64,000 nt of DNA from Corynebacterium zhongnanshanii (GTDB lineage: Bacteria > Actinomycetota > Actinomycetes > Mycobacteriales > Mycobacteriaceae): positions 2,108,001 to 2,172,000 of the forward strand of contig NZ_CP061033.1 of NCBI RefSeq assembly GCF_014490575.1, in the 5' to 3' direction. The position numbers were made by a program, and so were the translations under genes. Positions 30,801 to 38,012 of the stretch are shown here, in pieces; positions within the stretch are counted from its first letter, which is position 1, and every line of letters begins with the position of its first letter. Below the pieces are notes generated by a model. It was not told the origin of the DNA. It did no database searches and worked only from the letters and a program-made list of their open reading frames with translations.

Positions 30801-31891
30801 ACGCTCTTCCTCGATTCCACGATCAATAGCCCCATGAAGTACACGCCGCCCACCGCGGCCGTGACCACACCCACGGGCATGCTTTCCAATAGAGCCTGGC
30901 TGGCCATATCCGCTGCCAGCAGCAGCACCGCCCCCGCCAGCCCTGACGCCACCAGCGGCGCAATAGAAGCCCTCGCCATCAGCCGTGCAAGATGCGGCGC
31001 CACCAAAGCAATAAAGCCGATCGGCCCCGCGACGGTAGTGGCAATCGCCACCAGCGCCGTGCCCAAAATAACCAGCACTCCCTGCGCGCGCTGCGTGTTC
31101 GTTCCCAGCCCCGCCGCCAGGTCCTGCCCCAGCTCCAGCGTGCGCAGGTCCCGCGAGCACAGCAGAATCAGCGCCAGCACCACCAGCGTGGCGCTCAGTG
31201 AGAAGGTTGCGACGGACCATTCCGCCCCTGCCAGCGTTCCCGTCACGGCCCGCAGCGCGGCATACGCCGTGTCCGAATCCGCCTTGACGATCAGCCAACG
31301 GTTGAAGGACCCAATCATCGCAGAAATCGCGATACCTGCCAGGATCAGCCGCAGCCCGCCGAAACCACCCTTGAAGGACACCACGAAAATCACCGCGCCG
31401 CACAGCACGCCGCCCAGCAGCGCCGCGAAGGACACGCCTAGCAGCGAACCGCCGAACAGCACCACCGCCACCAGCACGCCGGCCTGGGCGCCCATGGTGA
31501 AGCCGATGATGTCCGGACTACCCAGGGGGTTGCGGGTGATGGTCTGGAAAATCGCGCCGGCCACGCCCAGCGCCGCGCCCACGATCACGGCCAGCAGAAT
31601 CCTGGGCATCCGCCATTCCAGAATCACCAGGCGTTGGCTGCGCGTGCCGTGCCCGGTGAGCACGTTCCACACGTCGGCATAGCTTAAGGACGACCCGCCC
31701 ACGCCAATCGCCAGGAACATCAACACCGCGCAGACGGCCGCCAGCGCCAGCGTCACCGCCAGGGTGCGCGCGCTCAGCAGCACCGACCAGCGGCTGCGCG
31801 AGCTCAACAAGATATGCCCCGTGGGCGTCATATCCTCCGACGCCGAACCGTCCCGCACCGCACCCGTCGCACGCGAACTTTCGATGCTCAT
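30797..31891 (-). CDS. Iron-siderophore ABC transporter permease (second FecCD subunit)
   Basis: 364 residues, FecCD family, about ten membrane helices. Signature ARILLAVIVGAALGVAGAIFQTITRNPLGSPDIIG (NPL-x-x-P-x-x-G) and GPIGFIALVAPHLARLM with the coupling-helix region. Forms a heterodimer with the other permease. An N-terminal hydrophilic stretch of about 35 residues is present. Overlaps both neighbours by 4 nt. Confidence 0.94.
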   Translation of the reverse strand: MSIESSRATGAVRDGSASEDMTPTGHILLSSRSRWSVLLSARTLAVTLALAAVCAVLMFLAIGVGGSSLSYADVWNVLTGHGTRSQRLVILEWRMPRILLAVIVGAALGVAGAIFQTITRNPLGSPDIIGFTMGAQAGVLVAVVLFGGSLLGVSFAALLGGVLCGAVIFVVSFKGGFGGLRLILAGIAISAMIGSFNRWLIVKADSDTAYAALRAVTGTLAGAEWSVATFSLSATLVVLALILLCSRDLRTLELGQDLAAGLGTNTQRAQGVLVILGTALVAIATTVAGPIGFIALVAPHLARLMARASIAPLVASGLAGAVLLLAADMASQALLESMPVGVVTAAVGGVYFMGLLIVESRKSV

Positions 31892-32961
31892 CGCCCATCA
31901 CCCCGCATGCGGTGCACCATCAGCAGCAGCATCGGGGCACCCACGAAGGCGGTGAGTAGTCCCACGGACATCTCGGTCGGCCGGGCCAGCAGGCGGCCGA
32001 TGATGTCCGCGGCCAAGACCAGGCATGGCCCCAGTACCACGCACAGGGCGATGATCCACCCACGGTGCGGGCCCATCAGCCACTGGGCCACGATCGGCAC
32101 CACCAGCCCCACATAGCTCAAGGGGCCGGCGGCGGCCGTGGCGGACGCACACAACACGGTGATGGCCACCAACGCCACAGCGCGGGTGAGGGTGACGTTC
32201 GTGCCGAGGGCAGCCGCCGCGTCGTCCCCCAAGGCGATATTGGACAGGCCACGGATGAGCAGCACGGACAGCGCAAGCCCCACCACGATCGGGCCCCACA
32301 GGATAACCAGCGGGACATCCATGCGGGTGAGGGAGCCGACTTCCCAGAAGCGGAAGGAGTCGAACACGTCCGGTTTCGCCAGCTGGATCGCGCCGATGAT
32401 GCCGCCGGCCGCGGCGGAAAACGCCACGCCCGCCAAGATCAAACGGACGGGAGAGGCGCCGGTGCCGCCAGCGGATCCGACGGCGTAGACGAAGACCGTG
32501 GCCAGCAACGCGCCCACCAGAGCTACGAAAAACTGCTGCTGAGCGGCGGTCAAGCCCAGGTACGCGGAGCCCAGGACGATCGCCAGGGACGCGCCCGAGT
32601 TCACCCCGAGTAGGCCCGGATCCGCCAGGGGGTTGCGGGTGATGGCCTGCATGATCGCGCCGGCGACGGCCAGGGACACGCCCACCGCGATGCCGATGAT
32701 GGTGCGCGAACCGCGGAGGCCATTGATGTTGTAGCTATCCACGGAATTGTCCGGGTAGCGGAGGTAATGCCACACGTCGGCGAGGGGAATGTGGGAGGAG
32801 CCCCAGACCATGGATGCCACGCAGGTAGCCAGCAGCAAGACGGCGCCGAGTGCGACGATGAGGGCTCGTGGCACGGGTACGCGCGCAGGGTCTCCTGCGG
32901 GGTCGTGCGCTGGGTCGTGCGAAGCCTGCGAGACCGCCGTGGTGGATGGGGGCTGATCCAT
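31888..32961 (-). CDS. Iron-siderophore ABC transporter permease (first FecCD subunit)
   Basis: 357 residues, FecCD family with about ten helices. Signature GSRTIIGIAVGVSLAVAGAIMQAITRNPLADPGLLGVNSGA and GPLSYVGLVVPIVAQWL. First gene of the importer operon; its start is only about 12-18 nt from the -10 box and candidate iron box upstream, suggesting iron-dependent control. Confidence 0.94.
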   Translation of the reverse strand: MDQPPSTTAVSQASHDPAHDPAGDPARVPVPRALIVALGAVLLLATCVASMVWGSSHIPLADVWHYLRYPDNSVDSYNINGLRGSRTIIGIAVGVSLAVAGAIMQAITRNPLADPGLLGVNSGASLAIVLGSAYLGLTAAQQQFFVALVGALLATVFVYAVGSAGGTGASPVRLILAGVAFSAAAGGIIGAIQLAKPDVFDSFRFWEVGSLTRMDVPLVILWGPIVVGLALSVLLIRGLSNIALGDDAAAALGTNVTLTRAVALVAITVLCASATAAAGPLSYVGLVVPIVAQWLMGPHRGWIIALCVVLGPCLVLAADIIGRLLARPTEMSVGLLTAFVGAPMLLLMVHRMRGDGR

Positions 32962-32972
32962 AATTGTGGGAG

Positions 32973-32991
32973 TATAGTAAAGCTCCCCTTA
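32973..32991 (-). promoter_or_regulatory. Candidate DtxR iron box and -10 of the siderophore importer operon
   Basis: On the minus strand the 19-mer TAAGGGGAGCTTTACTATA matches the DtxR consensus (TTAGGTTAGCCTAACCTAA) at 11 of 19 positions and overlaps TACTAT, a good -10 box. DtxR bound here would block transcription when iron is plentiful, logical for this operon. A second, separate imperfect palindrome (CCCTTACTT...AAGTAGGG, 33001-33018) lies just upstream. The DtxR assignment is weak. Confidence 0.35.
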
Positions 32992-33142
32992 GTTATGAAA
33001 CCCTTACTTAAAGTAGGGCTGGGCTTACCCCCTTGATGGATATGAAGTGCCACGTAGGAAGCCTGCAGAGCGCTGCGAAACCCCCGCGCACCGTGCGGAC
33101 TAAGCCCCCGTGACAATCCCCGCACACTTCCGAAAAAACAAA

Positions 33143-33230
33143 GGGACCCCGCGCACCCGTCAGAGCTCGTTGACCCTTGCTGCATTCCTGCCCTGGGGGA
33201 GTTCACAAGATACACGCCGCGCGGAATCCG
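33143..33230 (-). ncRNA. ffs: Signal recognition particle RNA (4.5S type)
   Basis: The minus strand contains the conserved SRP domain core GGCAGGAATGCAGCAAGGG with its asymmetric loop, enclosed by pairing of GGATTCCGCGC at the 5' end with GCGCGGGGTCC at the 3' end (two G-U pairs), about 86 nt in all. A T-run (33133-33138) follows immediately on the minus strand and terminates transcription. TAAGAT (33242-33247) is a suitable -10 box. The RNA pairs with Ffh to target membrane proteins. Confidence 0.92.
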
Positions 33231-33411
33231 AAGTTCAGCTTATCTTACGGATCGGCAGGCGGGCAAACGGATCGTCAGGTAAGCAAACCCTCCCACCTCG
33301 CCAATAAGGCCTCTATGGGAGCCGATTTGGTTTTTGGAGGAGTTCTTGTGTACCCTTTTTCAAGAACGCTCAAGCACGGCTCCCTGCGAGCAAGGTTTGA
33401 TCGTTTGGCCT

Positions 33412-33500
33412 GGAGGATTCGACTAGCGGCCTATGTCACACGCCTGGAACGCGTGCGGGAGTCACATCCCTCAGGGGTTCAAATCCCCTATCCTCCGCCA
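33412..33500 (+). tRNA. tRNA-Ser (anticodon GGA)
   Basis: Acceptor GGAGGAT pairs with ATCCTCC, discriminator G, encoded CCA at 33498-33500. The anticodon arm CACGC-CTGGAAC-GCGTG gives GGA. A long variable arm (CGGGAGTCACATCCC) and the T arm GGGG-TTCAAAT-CCCC mark a class II serine tRNA. 89 nt. Confidence 0.96.
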
Positions 33501-33508
33501 CAGATTTG

Positions 33509-33536
33509 CCCCAGTTCAGCAATGAGCTGGGGTTTA
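33509..33536 (+). terminator. Terminator after tRNA-Ser
   Basis: CCCCAGTTCA / TGAGCTGGGG stem (one G-U pair) with a 4-nt loop, followed by TTTAG, 8 nt after the tRNA. Confidence 0.75.
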
Positions 33537-33692
33537 GTCGTATCTGTGCAGGTGGGGCACTGTCGTTGTATATTCCATACAAGACCATTTGGGACACCCC
33601 CCCGGCGGTCAAAGTTTGATCAAAATAATCGGGTTATGCGACAAAATGCGTGTCGGCTGTCAGCGTGTCGCAGGCGGATTGCGAGGCGTCTC

Positions 33693-33778
33693 GGCACAAC
33701 CATAGGATTATTTCGCTCTTTCGAGATTTTGTCCTGGGGAAATGCTCAAGAGCTGCGACAAAGTCCTATGGTTGTGCC
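33693..33778. mobile_element. MITE-like inverted-repeat element, copy 1
   Basis: An 86-bp unit bounded by GGCACAACCATAGGA and its exact reverse complement, ending CCTATGGTTGTGCC. A second unit with the same ends is at 34895-34981, while the internal sequences differ. The size, shared terminal inverted repeats and absence of coding capacity fit a non-autonomous transposable element; no clear target duplication is visible. The flanking 33537-33692 and 33779-33968 stretches show no gene. Confidence 0.55.
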
Positions 33779-33968
33779 AGCGTGCTTACTGCCGGCAGGG
33801 CTGGCAATGTCCTAGCCGGTGCAGTGAGGACCGTCACGGCCACTGCACATGTGGATTACAGTCTTATCGACGCCCAGAAAGCGCGTCCCTGTTCACAATG
33901 GTACCCGACAGGTCTTTTGGAGTAGATTCTTGAGCTTATGAAGCTACCTAGATCGCCCAGTGAAGCGA

Positions 33969-34148
33969 TTACCGAAAATGGCGGCGATCATGAACCAAAA
34001 AGTATAGTAGAAATACACCGGAAACTACCGCTGCCACTATTCCAATAATTATCCCATTCATCGCGATTCCAAATGCCAGCATAAGTATCGCAGCCAAAAC
34101 AGCAATACGAAATATGGCTACCTCTTTCTTATTGTTGTTATTCCTCAT
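33969..34148 (-). CDS. Small two-helix membrane protein, unknown (59 aa)
   Basis: 59 residues, starting MRNNNNKKEVAIFRIAVLAA. A Lys/Asn-rich N-terminus is followed by two hydrophobic segments (about 12-28 and 30-51) and a short basic end HDRRHFR. The ribosome site GGTGA lies 6 nt upstream and overlaps the stop of the preceding small frame. AT-rich, unlike the core genome. Function unknown; size and topology resemble bacteriocin immunity peptides or small toxins, which is only an analogy. Confidence 0.55.
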   Translation of the reverse strand: MRNNNNKKEVAIFRIAVLAAILMLAFGIAMNGIIIGIVAAVVSGVFLLYFLVHDRRHFR

Positions 34149-34154
34149 AATTCA

Positions 34155-34391
34155 TCACCATAGTTGGATACAAGCAGCGTCGGAAACCATTCCGCCCGCC
34201 CCAAGCGTAGCATAGGCCACAATACATGTTGCAACTTTTCCTATTCCGCGTTCTTCACGAGCTTTTTATGCAATGTGTTCCGATTGTTCGCGAGCTTTTA
34301 CGATCTCGGCTTCGTATTCATTATCAGAGATGTATTGAGGCTCCACATTTTGTGCATCGCCATCGAGTGGTTTCTTTGCTTGTTGCTCCAT
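34155..34391 (-). pseudogene. Small Gly-rich peptide gene interrupted by an in-frame stop
   Basis: From ATG at 34391 the frame gives 41 residues (MEQQAKKPLDGDAQNVEPQY...), then TAA at 34266-34268, and continues in the same frame for 36 more codons (KAREERGIGKVATCIVAYAT..., ending at TGA 34155-34157). The hydrophilic first part and the hydrophobic Gly/Ala-rich second part with two Cys look like one 78-codon gene with a nonsense mutation. It lies between two other tiny genes with operon-like spacing. A leader-plus-core bacteriocin precursor is one possible reading, unproven. A real 41-residue peptide is an alternative. Confidence 0.45.
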
Positions 34392-34561
34392 TGCGTTTCA
34401 TCTGAGAGCAGCAGTGGCAGCGTGGTCGATTCTTTGGCCTGGAGGATAGAACGCCACCGCTGCATACCACAGGGTGGTTTCAACACCGGGACATTCAGCA
34501 TGTAGGTTATTTAACAAAGTCAGTTCGCCAACTTTTCTAAATTGACGAACCGGACAATATA

Positions 34562-34702
34562 TTAGGGTTTATTTTTCGAAAATAGAGCCCGAAGCCCTTT
34601 TCCTTGTAGTTCTGGATTATTTTTCATTCGTTTTTTTAACCCGTTAGCGATGCCGATGCTGCCTCCAGCAAAAACTACAACTGCAGTTAGCCACAGTGGC
34701 AT
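34562..34702 (-). CDS. Small single-helix membrane protein, unknown (46 aa)
   Basis: 46 residues. One hydrophobic N-terminal helix (MPLWLTAVVVFAGGSIGIA) is followed by a basic tail with eight Lys/Arg. A strong ribosome site AAAAGGAGA stands 6-7 nt before the ATG, which argues that it is translated. It is the most upstream of three tiny minus-strand frames (then 34391 and 34148) in an AT-rich patch. Not recognised. The 34392-34561 gap to the next frame holds no other clear gene. Confidence 0.55.
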   Translation of the reverse strand: MPLWLTAVVVFAGGSIGIANGLKKRMKNNPELQGKGLRALFSKNKP

Positions 34703-34826
34703 GATGCTCTCCTTTTAGCAGTGAGTGGATATCCATGTCCACAATACCGTTTCATCTGCAGCTGCCTTGGCTTCGATCTAGAGAGATGACAGCTGTTGAT
34801 GCTAGCACTGAAGCGCCTCATGTTTC

Positions 34827-34866
34827 GTTCCGTGTGAATAGATGGGAAAACCTGCTCACACGGAAC
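34827..34866. repeat. Inverted repeat (11-bp arms)
   Basis: GTTCCGTGTGA (34827-34837) and TCACACGGAAC (34856-34866) are perfect reverse complements around an 18-nt loop. It lies between the tiny-gene island and the second MITE-like element; it could be a terminator or operator. No T-run follows. Confidence 0.6.
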
Positions 34867-34894
34867 ACAACTCGGGATACTTCGGACGGGCCGC

Positions 34895-34981
34895 GGCACA
34901 ACCATAGGATTTTGTGGGAGCTCGCGCTGCAAAACCCCAGATCGCGATTTCTTGAGGGTCACAAAGTCCTATGGTCGTGCC
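34895..34981. mobile_element. MITE-like inverted-repeat element, copy 2
   Basis: An 87-bp unit beginning GGCACAACCATAGGATTTTGT and ending ACAAAGTCCTATGGTCGTGCC; the ends match as reverse complements at 19 of 21 positions and match copy 1 at 33693-33778. The interior carries no gene. It ends 78 nt before the Acr3 start codon. Confidence 0.55.
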
Positions 34982-35059
34982 GTTGCCTTTCGACCGCGAC
35001 CCACCTACCGTGAGTATGTGCAGCACGCTGCCAAGACATCACATAGAGGAGAACATCAC

Positions 35060-36232
35060 ATGTCCCAAGGAGACCAGCACAGTGCGCCCACGTCCTCTCC
35101 TCCCCACCCACTCGCCTCCCAACCACACGCCTCCCAGCCTCACCCTCCCCAGCTCAGCACCCTGGACAAGTTCCTACCACTGTGGATCCTGCTGGCGATG
35201 ACCGCCGGTATCCTCCTCAGCACCTACACCCCCAGCGTCCCGCGCGCCCTGGAAAGCGTCACAATCGGCGGCACCAGCCTTCCCATCGCGATCGGCTTGC
35301 TGGTCATGATGTACCCGCCGCTCGCGAAAGTCCGCTACGACAAAGCCGCGAAGATCGCCGCCGATAAGCGCCTGATGGCCCTGTCTCTCACACTTAATTG
35401 GCTGGTCGGACCACTGTTCATGTTCGCGCTCGCCTGGCTGTTCCTGCCTCAGGATCCAGAGCTGCGCACCGGTCTGATCATCGTGGGCCTGGCGCGCTGC
35501 ATCGCCATGGTCTTGGTGTGGACGGATTTGTCCTGCGCGGATCGGGAGCTGACGGCTGTGCTTGTGGCTATCAATGCCGTGTTCCAGGTGCTGATGTTTG
35601 GCGTGTTGGGCTGGTTCTACCTGCAGGTTTTGCCGTCGTGGCTGGGTCTTGAGACCACGTCGGCGGAGTTTTCCTTCCTAGCCATCGCCGCGTCCGTCCT
35701 CATTTTCTTGGGCATTCCGCTGCTGGCTGGCGTGGCGTCTCGCATTATCGGCGAGCGGACGAAGGGCCGCGAGTTCTACGAAAACGTCGTCATCCCCAAG
35801 ATCTCTCCCCTCGCGCTCATTGGTTTGTTGTACACGATTGTGTTGTTGTTTTCTTTGCAGGGCCAGCAGTTGGTTGCACAGCCGTGGACGGTGGTGCGCG
35901 TGGCTGCGCCGCTGTTGATCTATTTTGTGGTGATGTTCGGGGTGTCACTGTGGGCGTCGAAGGCGGTGGGCTTGAATTATGCGCAGTCGACCTCGGTGGC
36001 GTTTACGGCTGCGGGTAATAATTTCGAACTGGCGATTGCGGTGTCGATCGGCACGTTTGGTGCGTCTTCCGCGCAGGCGTTGGCGGGGACGATTGGGCCG
36101 CTGGTGGAGATTCCTGTACTGGTGGGTTTGGTCTATGTGGTCCTGTGGTTGGGACCGAAATTATTTACCTCCGACGCCACAGCGCCCCATTCCCCCAGCC
36201 CCACCCCAACGTCAACCTCGTCGGAGACATAG
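35060..36232 (+). CDS. Arsenite efflux transporter, Acr3 family
   Basis: 390 residues with ten hydrophobic segments, BASS/Acr3 fold. Family hallmarks: MMYPPLAKVRYD, LARCIAMVLVWTDLSCADRELTAVLVAINAVFQ with the conserved Cys, and the TAAGNNFELAIAVSIGTFG segment near residue 320. Exports arsenite (As(OH)3/antimonite) using the proton-motive force. AGAGGAG sets the start at 35060. No arsR or arsC lies next to it, so it stands alone downstream of the MITE-like element. The first ~35 residues are Ser/Pro/His-rich, and the tail is Pro/Ser/Thr-rich. Confidence 0.92.
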   Translation: MSQGDQHSAPTSSPPHPLASQPHASQPHPPQLSTLDKFLPLWILLAMTAGILLSTYTPSVPRALESVTIGGTSLPIAIGLLVMMYPPLAKVRYDKAAKIAADKRLMALSLTLNWLVGPLFMFALAWLFLPQDPELRTGLIIVGLARCIAMVLVWTDLSCADRELTAVLVAINAVFQVLMFGVLGWFYLQVLPSWLGLETTSAEFSFLAIAASVLIFLGIPLLAGVASRIIGERTKGREFYENVVIPKISPLALIGLLYTIVLLFSLQGQQLVAQPWTVVRVAAPLLIYFVVMFGVSLWASKAVGLNYAQSTSVAFTAAGNNFELAIAVSIGTFGASSAQALAGTIGPLVEIPVLVGLVYVVLWLGPKLFTSDATAPHSPSPTPTSTSSET

Positions 36233-36300
36233 CTCCCCCGCTCGCGGAAGCTGAACACAGATAGCCTTCCAGTTAACAAGCACGTAAACACAGCAAGAAC

Positions 36301-36456
36301 TTATTGTGACAAAAGAGCCGCGCGCGCCGGCACTGAAGCAACGCGAGAAAGCAGCATCACTGCAGTTAGCAGCACCACGAGCAAGTTCCACGCGCGCCAC
36401 TCGCACCATTCCGGCGCCACATTCTTTCCGTATAAAAAGTGTTGTCCTAGCGGCAT
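36301..36456 (-). CDS. Possible small membrane peptide (51 aa)
   Basis: 51 residues from ATG at 36456, with CAGGAGGG 10 nt upstream. The sequence has one hydrophobic segment (about 22-38, WNLLVVLLTAVMLLSRV) after a hydrophilic start. No recognised family. It lies in the 370-bp gap between acr3 and the secreted protein gene, which otherwise shows only short direct repeats (ACACTGTG-type, 36551-36571). Confidence 0.35.
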   Translation of the reverse strand: MPLGQHFLYGKNVAPEWCEWRAWNLLVVLLTAVMLLSRVASVPARAALLSQ

Positions 36457-36603
36457 TCGCGCTTTACCCTCCTGAAGTAGATTGGCCCGCGCAATCGAAC
36501 GGCCAATCGCCGTATTGTCCATTGACCACACCCTCATAGCGCGAGCCCACACTGTGAGCCACACACTGTGGCCCCACGCCATGAGCCTTCGTCAGGAGTA
36601 ACC

Positions 36604-38001
36604 ATGTCCGTTTTCCGCCGTTCGGTTGTCGCATTAGCTGGAACCTCCGCTGTTTTAGCTGGTAGCTCCGCACTTCTTTCCGGCCCGTTCGCACCCAGCG
36701 CGAACGCCGAAACCGTCACAGAGTCCTACCCAGAAACCCCCGCTATCAACCCAGCGCTGCCGATCATCCACACCTCCCACGGCAGCGACCACCAAAAGGC
36801 CAACATTTTGAACCCGAAGCCGGTCTGCAACGCGTGGGAGGACTACCGCACCGTGGTGTACAAGGCAACGGATAAGTTCATGCCTGCCGGTACGATCTCC
36901 ACCACGAATCAGACGGACAAGGACATTCCGTTGCAGCAGGATCTGTCCAAGACCCAAAGCATTTCTGTGGAGGTCAATGGCGATCGCACGGAGACCACGT
37001 CGGTGAATCTGGGTGCGTCGAAGGAGGGCGGATCTGCCGGTATTTCTCAAGAGATTGCCAAGAAGATCGGGGTCTCGGCGTCGTATTCCCTATCGTGGGA
37101 GGCAGGTCAGTCGATCGGGCCCTACAACGTCCCTCCGAAGCACACGGGCGAGGCCACGTATGGTTTCCGCGTGCTGAACATGACTGGTACGCAGCAGTAC
37201 TGCAAGCCGAATGGTACGTGGTCCACGCCGACGTTCTGGTCGGCGCTGCAGCCGGTGAAGAACGAGGTGCGGGTGAAGCTGTATGACAAGCTGGCTGATT
37301 CTTACGCGCCGAACAAGGATGCGCAGAACACGAAGCCTGTGGTGCAGGAGTCCGAGAAGGATCCGAAGGCGGATGCGGAGGTCATCAAGGACACGGAGGT
37401 GCCTGTGGAGGGCGAGGTGGCGTCGGCGCAGCAGGGTGATGCCGAGGTTGCTGCGGATAAGCAGAAGAAGACCGACGCCGAAGCTCCCGCCAAGAAGGAG
37501 TCCGACAAGCAGGAGGCCTCCAACCCCGCGCTGGATCTGAAGCCGTTTTTGACGGTGTCCTCCGCGAAGGCCCCTGGTTTCGCCGGCACGGTGGCGCTGC
37601 ACGTGGAGAATGTGGGCTCCGAGCGCTACTACGGCGACTTCCCTGCAACCCAGTTCAAGGTGCAGGTGAAGACGGAGGAGGGCCCGAAGGGTGTGGATCG
37701 TCTGATCACTCCGCGCTCGTCGAATGGTGCTCACATCCGGGACTTGGGCTTTGATGAGAAGACCTCCACCCGCACCTTTGAGGTGACCCTGGCGAACCCC
37801 GTGAACCCCGGTGAGAAGGTGCGCGTGGCGAACTTGGACTTCGGTGATGGCGGCACGAAGCTGGGTCGTGTGAAGAACTCGATCACGGTGACTCAGACCG
37901 CGCGCCTGAAGGGCGACACGTCCACGAGCAACGATCAGAATGTGAACTCCAAGAACGCCACGGTGAACGATTTCGGCAAGAAGCACCCTGGCATCTTCTA
38001 A
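36604..38001 (+). CDS. Secreted protein with aerolysin-like (ETX/MTX2) candidate domain
   Basis: 465 residues. A Sec signal peptide ends at PSANA-ETVT (about residue 36). Residues ~70-225 have the pattern of aerolysin-family pore formers: strands rich in Ser/Thr, NQTDKDIPLQQDLSKTQS, an amphipathic segment VNLGASKEGGSAGISQEIAKKIGVSAS, then WEAGQSIGPYNVPPKHTGEATYGF. An acidic Lys/Glu/Ala linker (~245-310) leads to a C-terminal beta-sandwich-like part (~315-440). No LPXTG or membrane tail. The fold call is by eye and uncertain; no specific toxin is identified. CAGGAG precedes the ATG at 36604. Confidence 0.7.
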   Translation: MSVFRRSVVALAGTSAVLAGSSALLSGPFAPSANAETVTESYPETPAINPALPIIHTSHGSDHQKANILNPKPVCNAWEDYRTVVYKATDKFMPAGTISTTNQTDKDIPLQQDLSKTQSISVEVNGDRTETTSVNLGASKEGGSAGISQEIAKKIGVSASYSLSWEAGQSIGPYNVPPKHTGEATYGFRVLNMTGTQQYCKPNGTWSTPTFWSALQPVKNEVRVKLYDKLADSYAPNKDAQNTKPVVQESEKDPKADAEVIKDTEVPVEGEVASAQQGDAEVAADKQKKTDAEAPAKKESDKQEASNPALDLKPFLTVSSAKAPGFAGTVALHVENVGSERYYGDFPATQFKVQVKTEEGPKGVDRLITPRSSNGAHIRDLGFDEKTSTRTFEVTLANPVNPGEKVRVANLDFGDGGTKLGRVKNSITVTQTARLKGDTSTSNDQNVNSKNATVNDFGKKHPGIF

Positions 38002-38012
38002 ACTTGGGGTTT

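Noticed and set aside
29988..31682. 564-codon plus-strand frame
   Set aside because: Antisense to the ABC transporter genes; His/Arg/Gln-rich and without a family.
34432..34500. Second tRNA gene
   Set aside because: Only the first 7 nt of the acceptor and a GGTGGTTTCAACACC T-arm-like hairpin are present; no anticodon arm can be drawn.
34164..34505. 113-codon plus-strand frame in the AT-rich island
   Set aside because: It overlaps the minus-strand small frames, lacks a ribosome site, and has a Phe/Cys/Ser-rich shadow-like composition.
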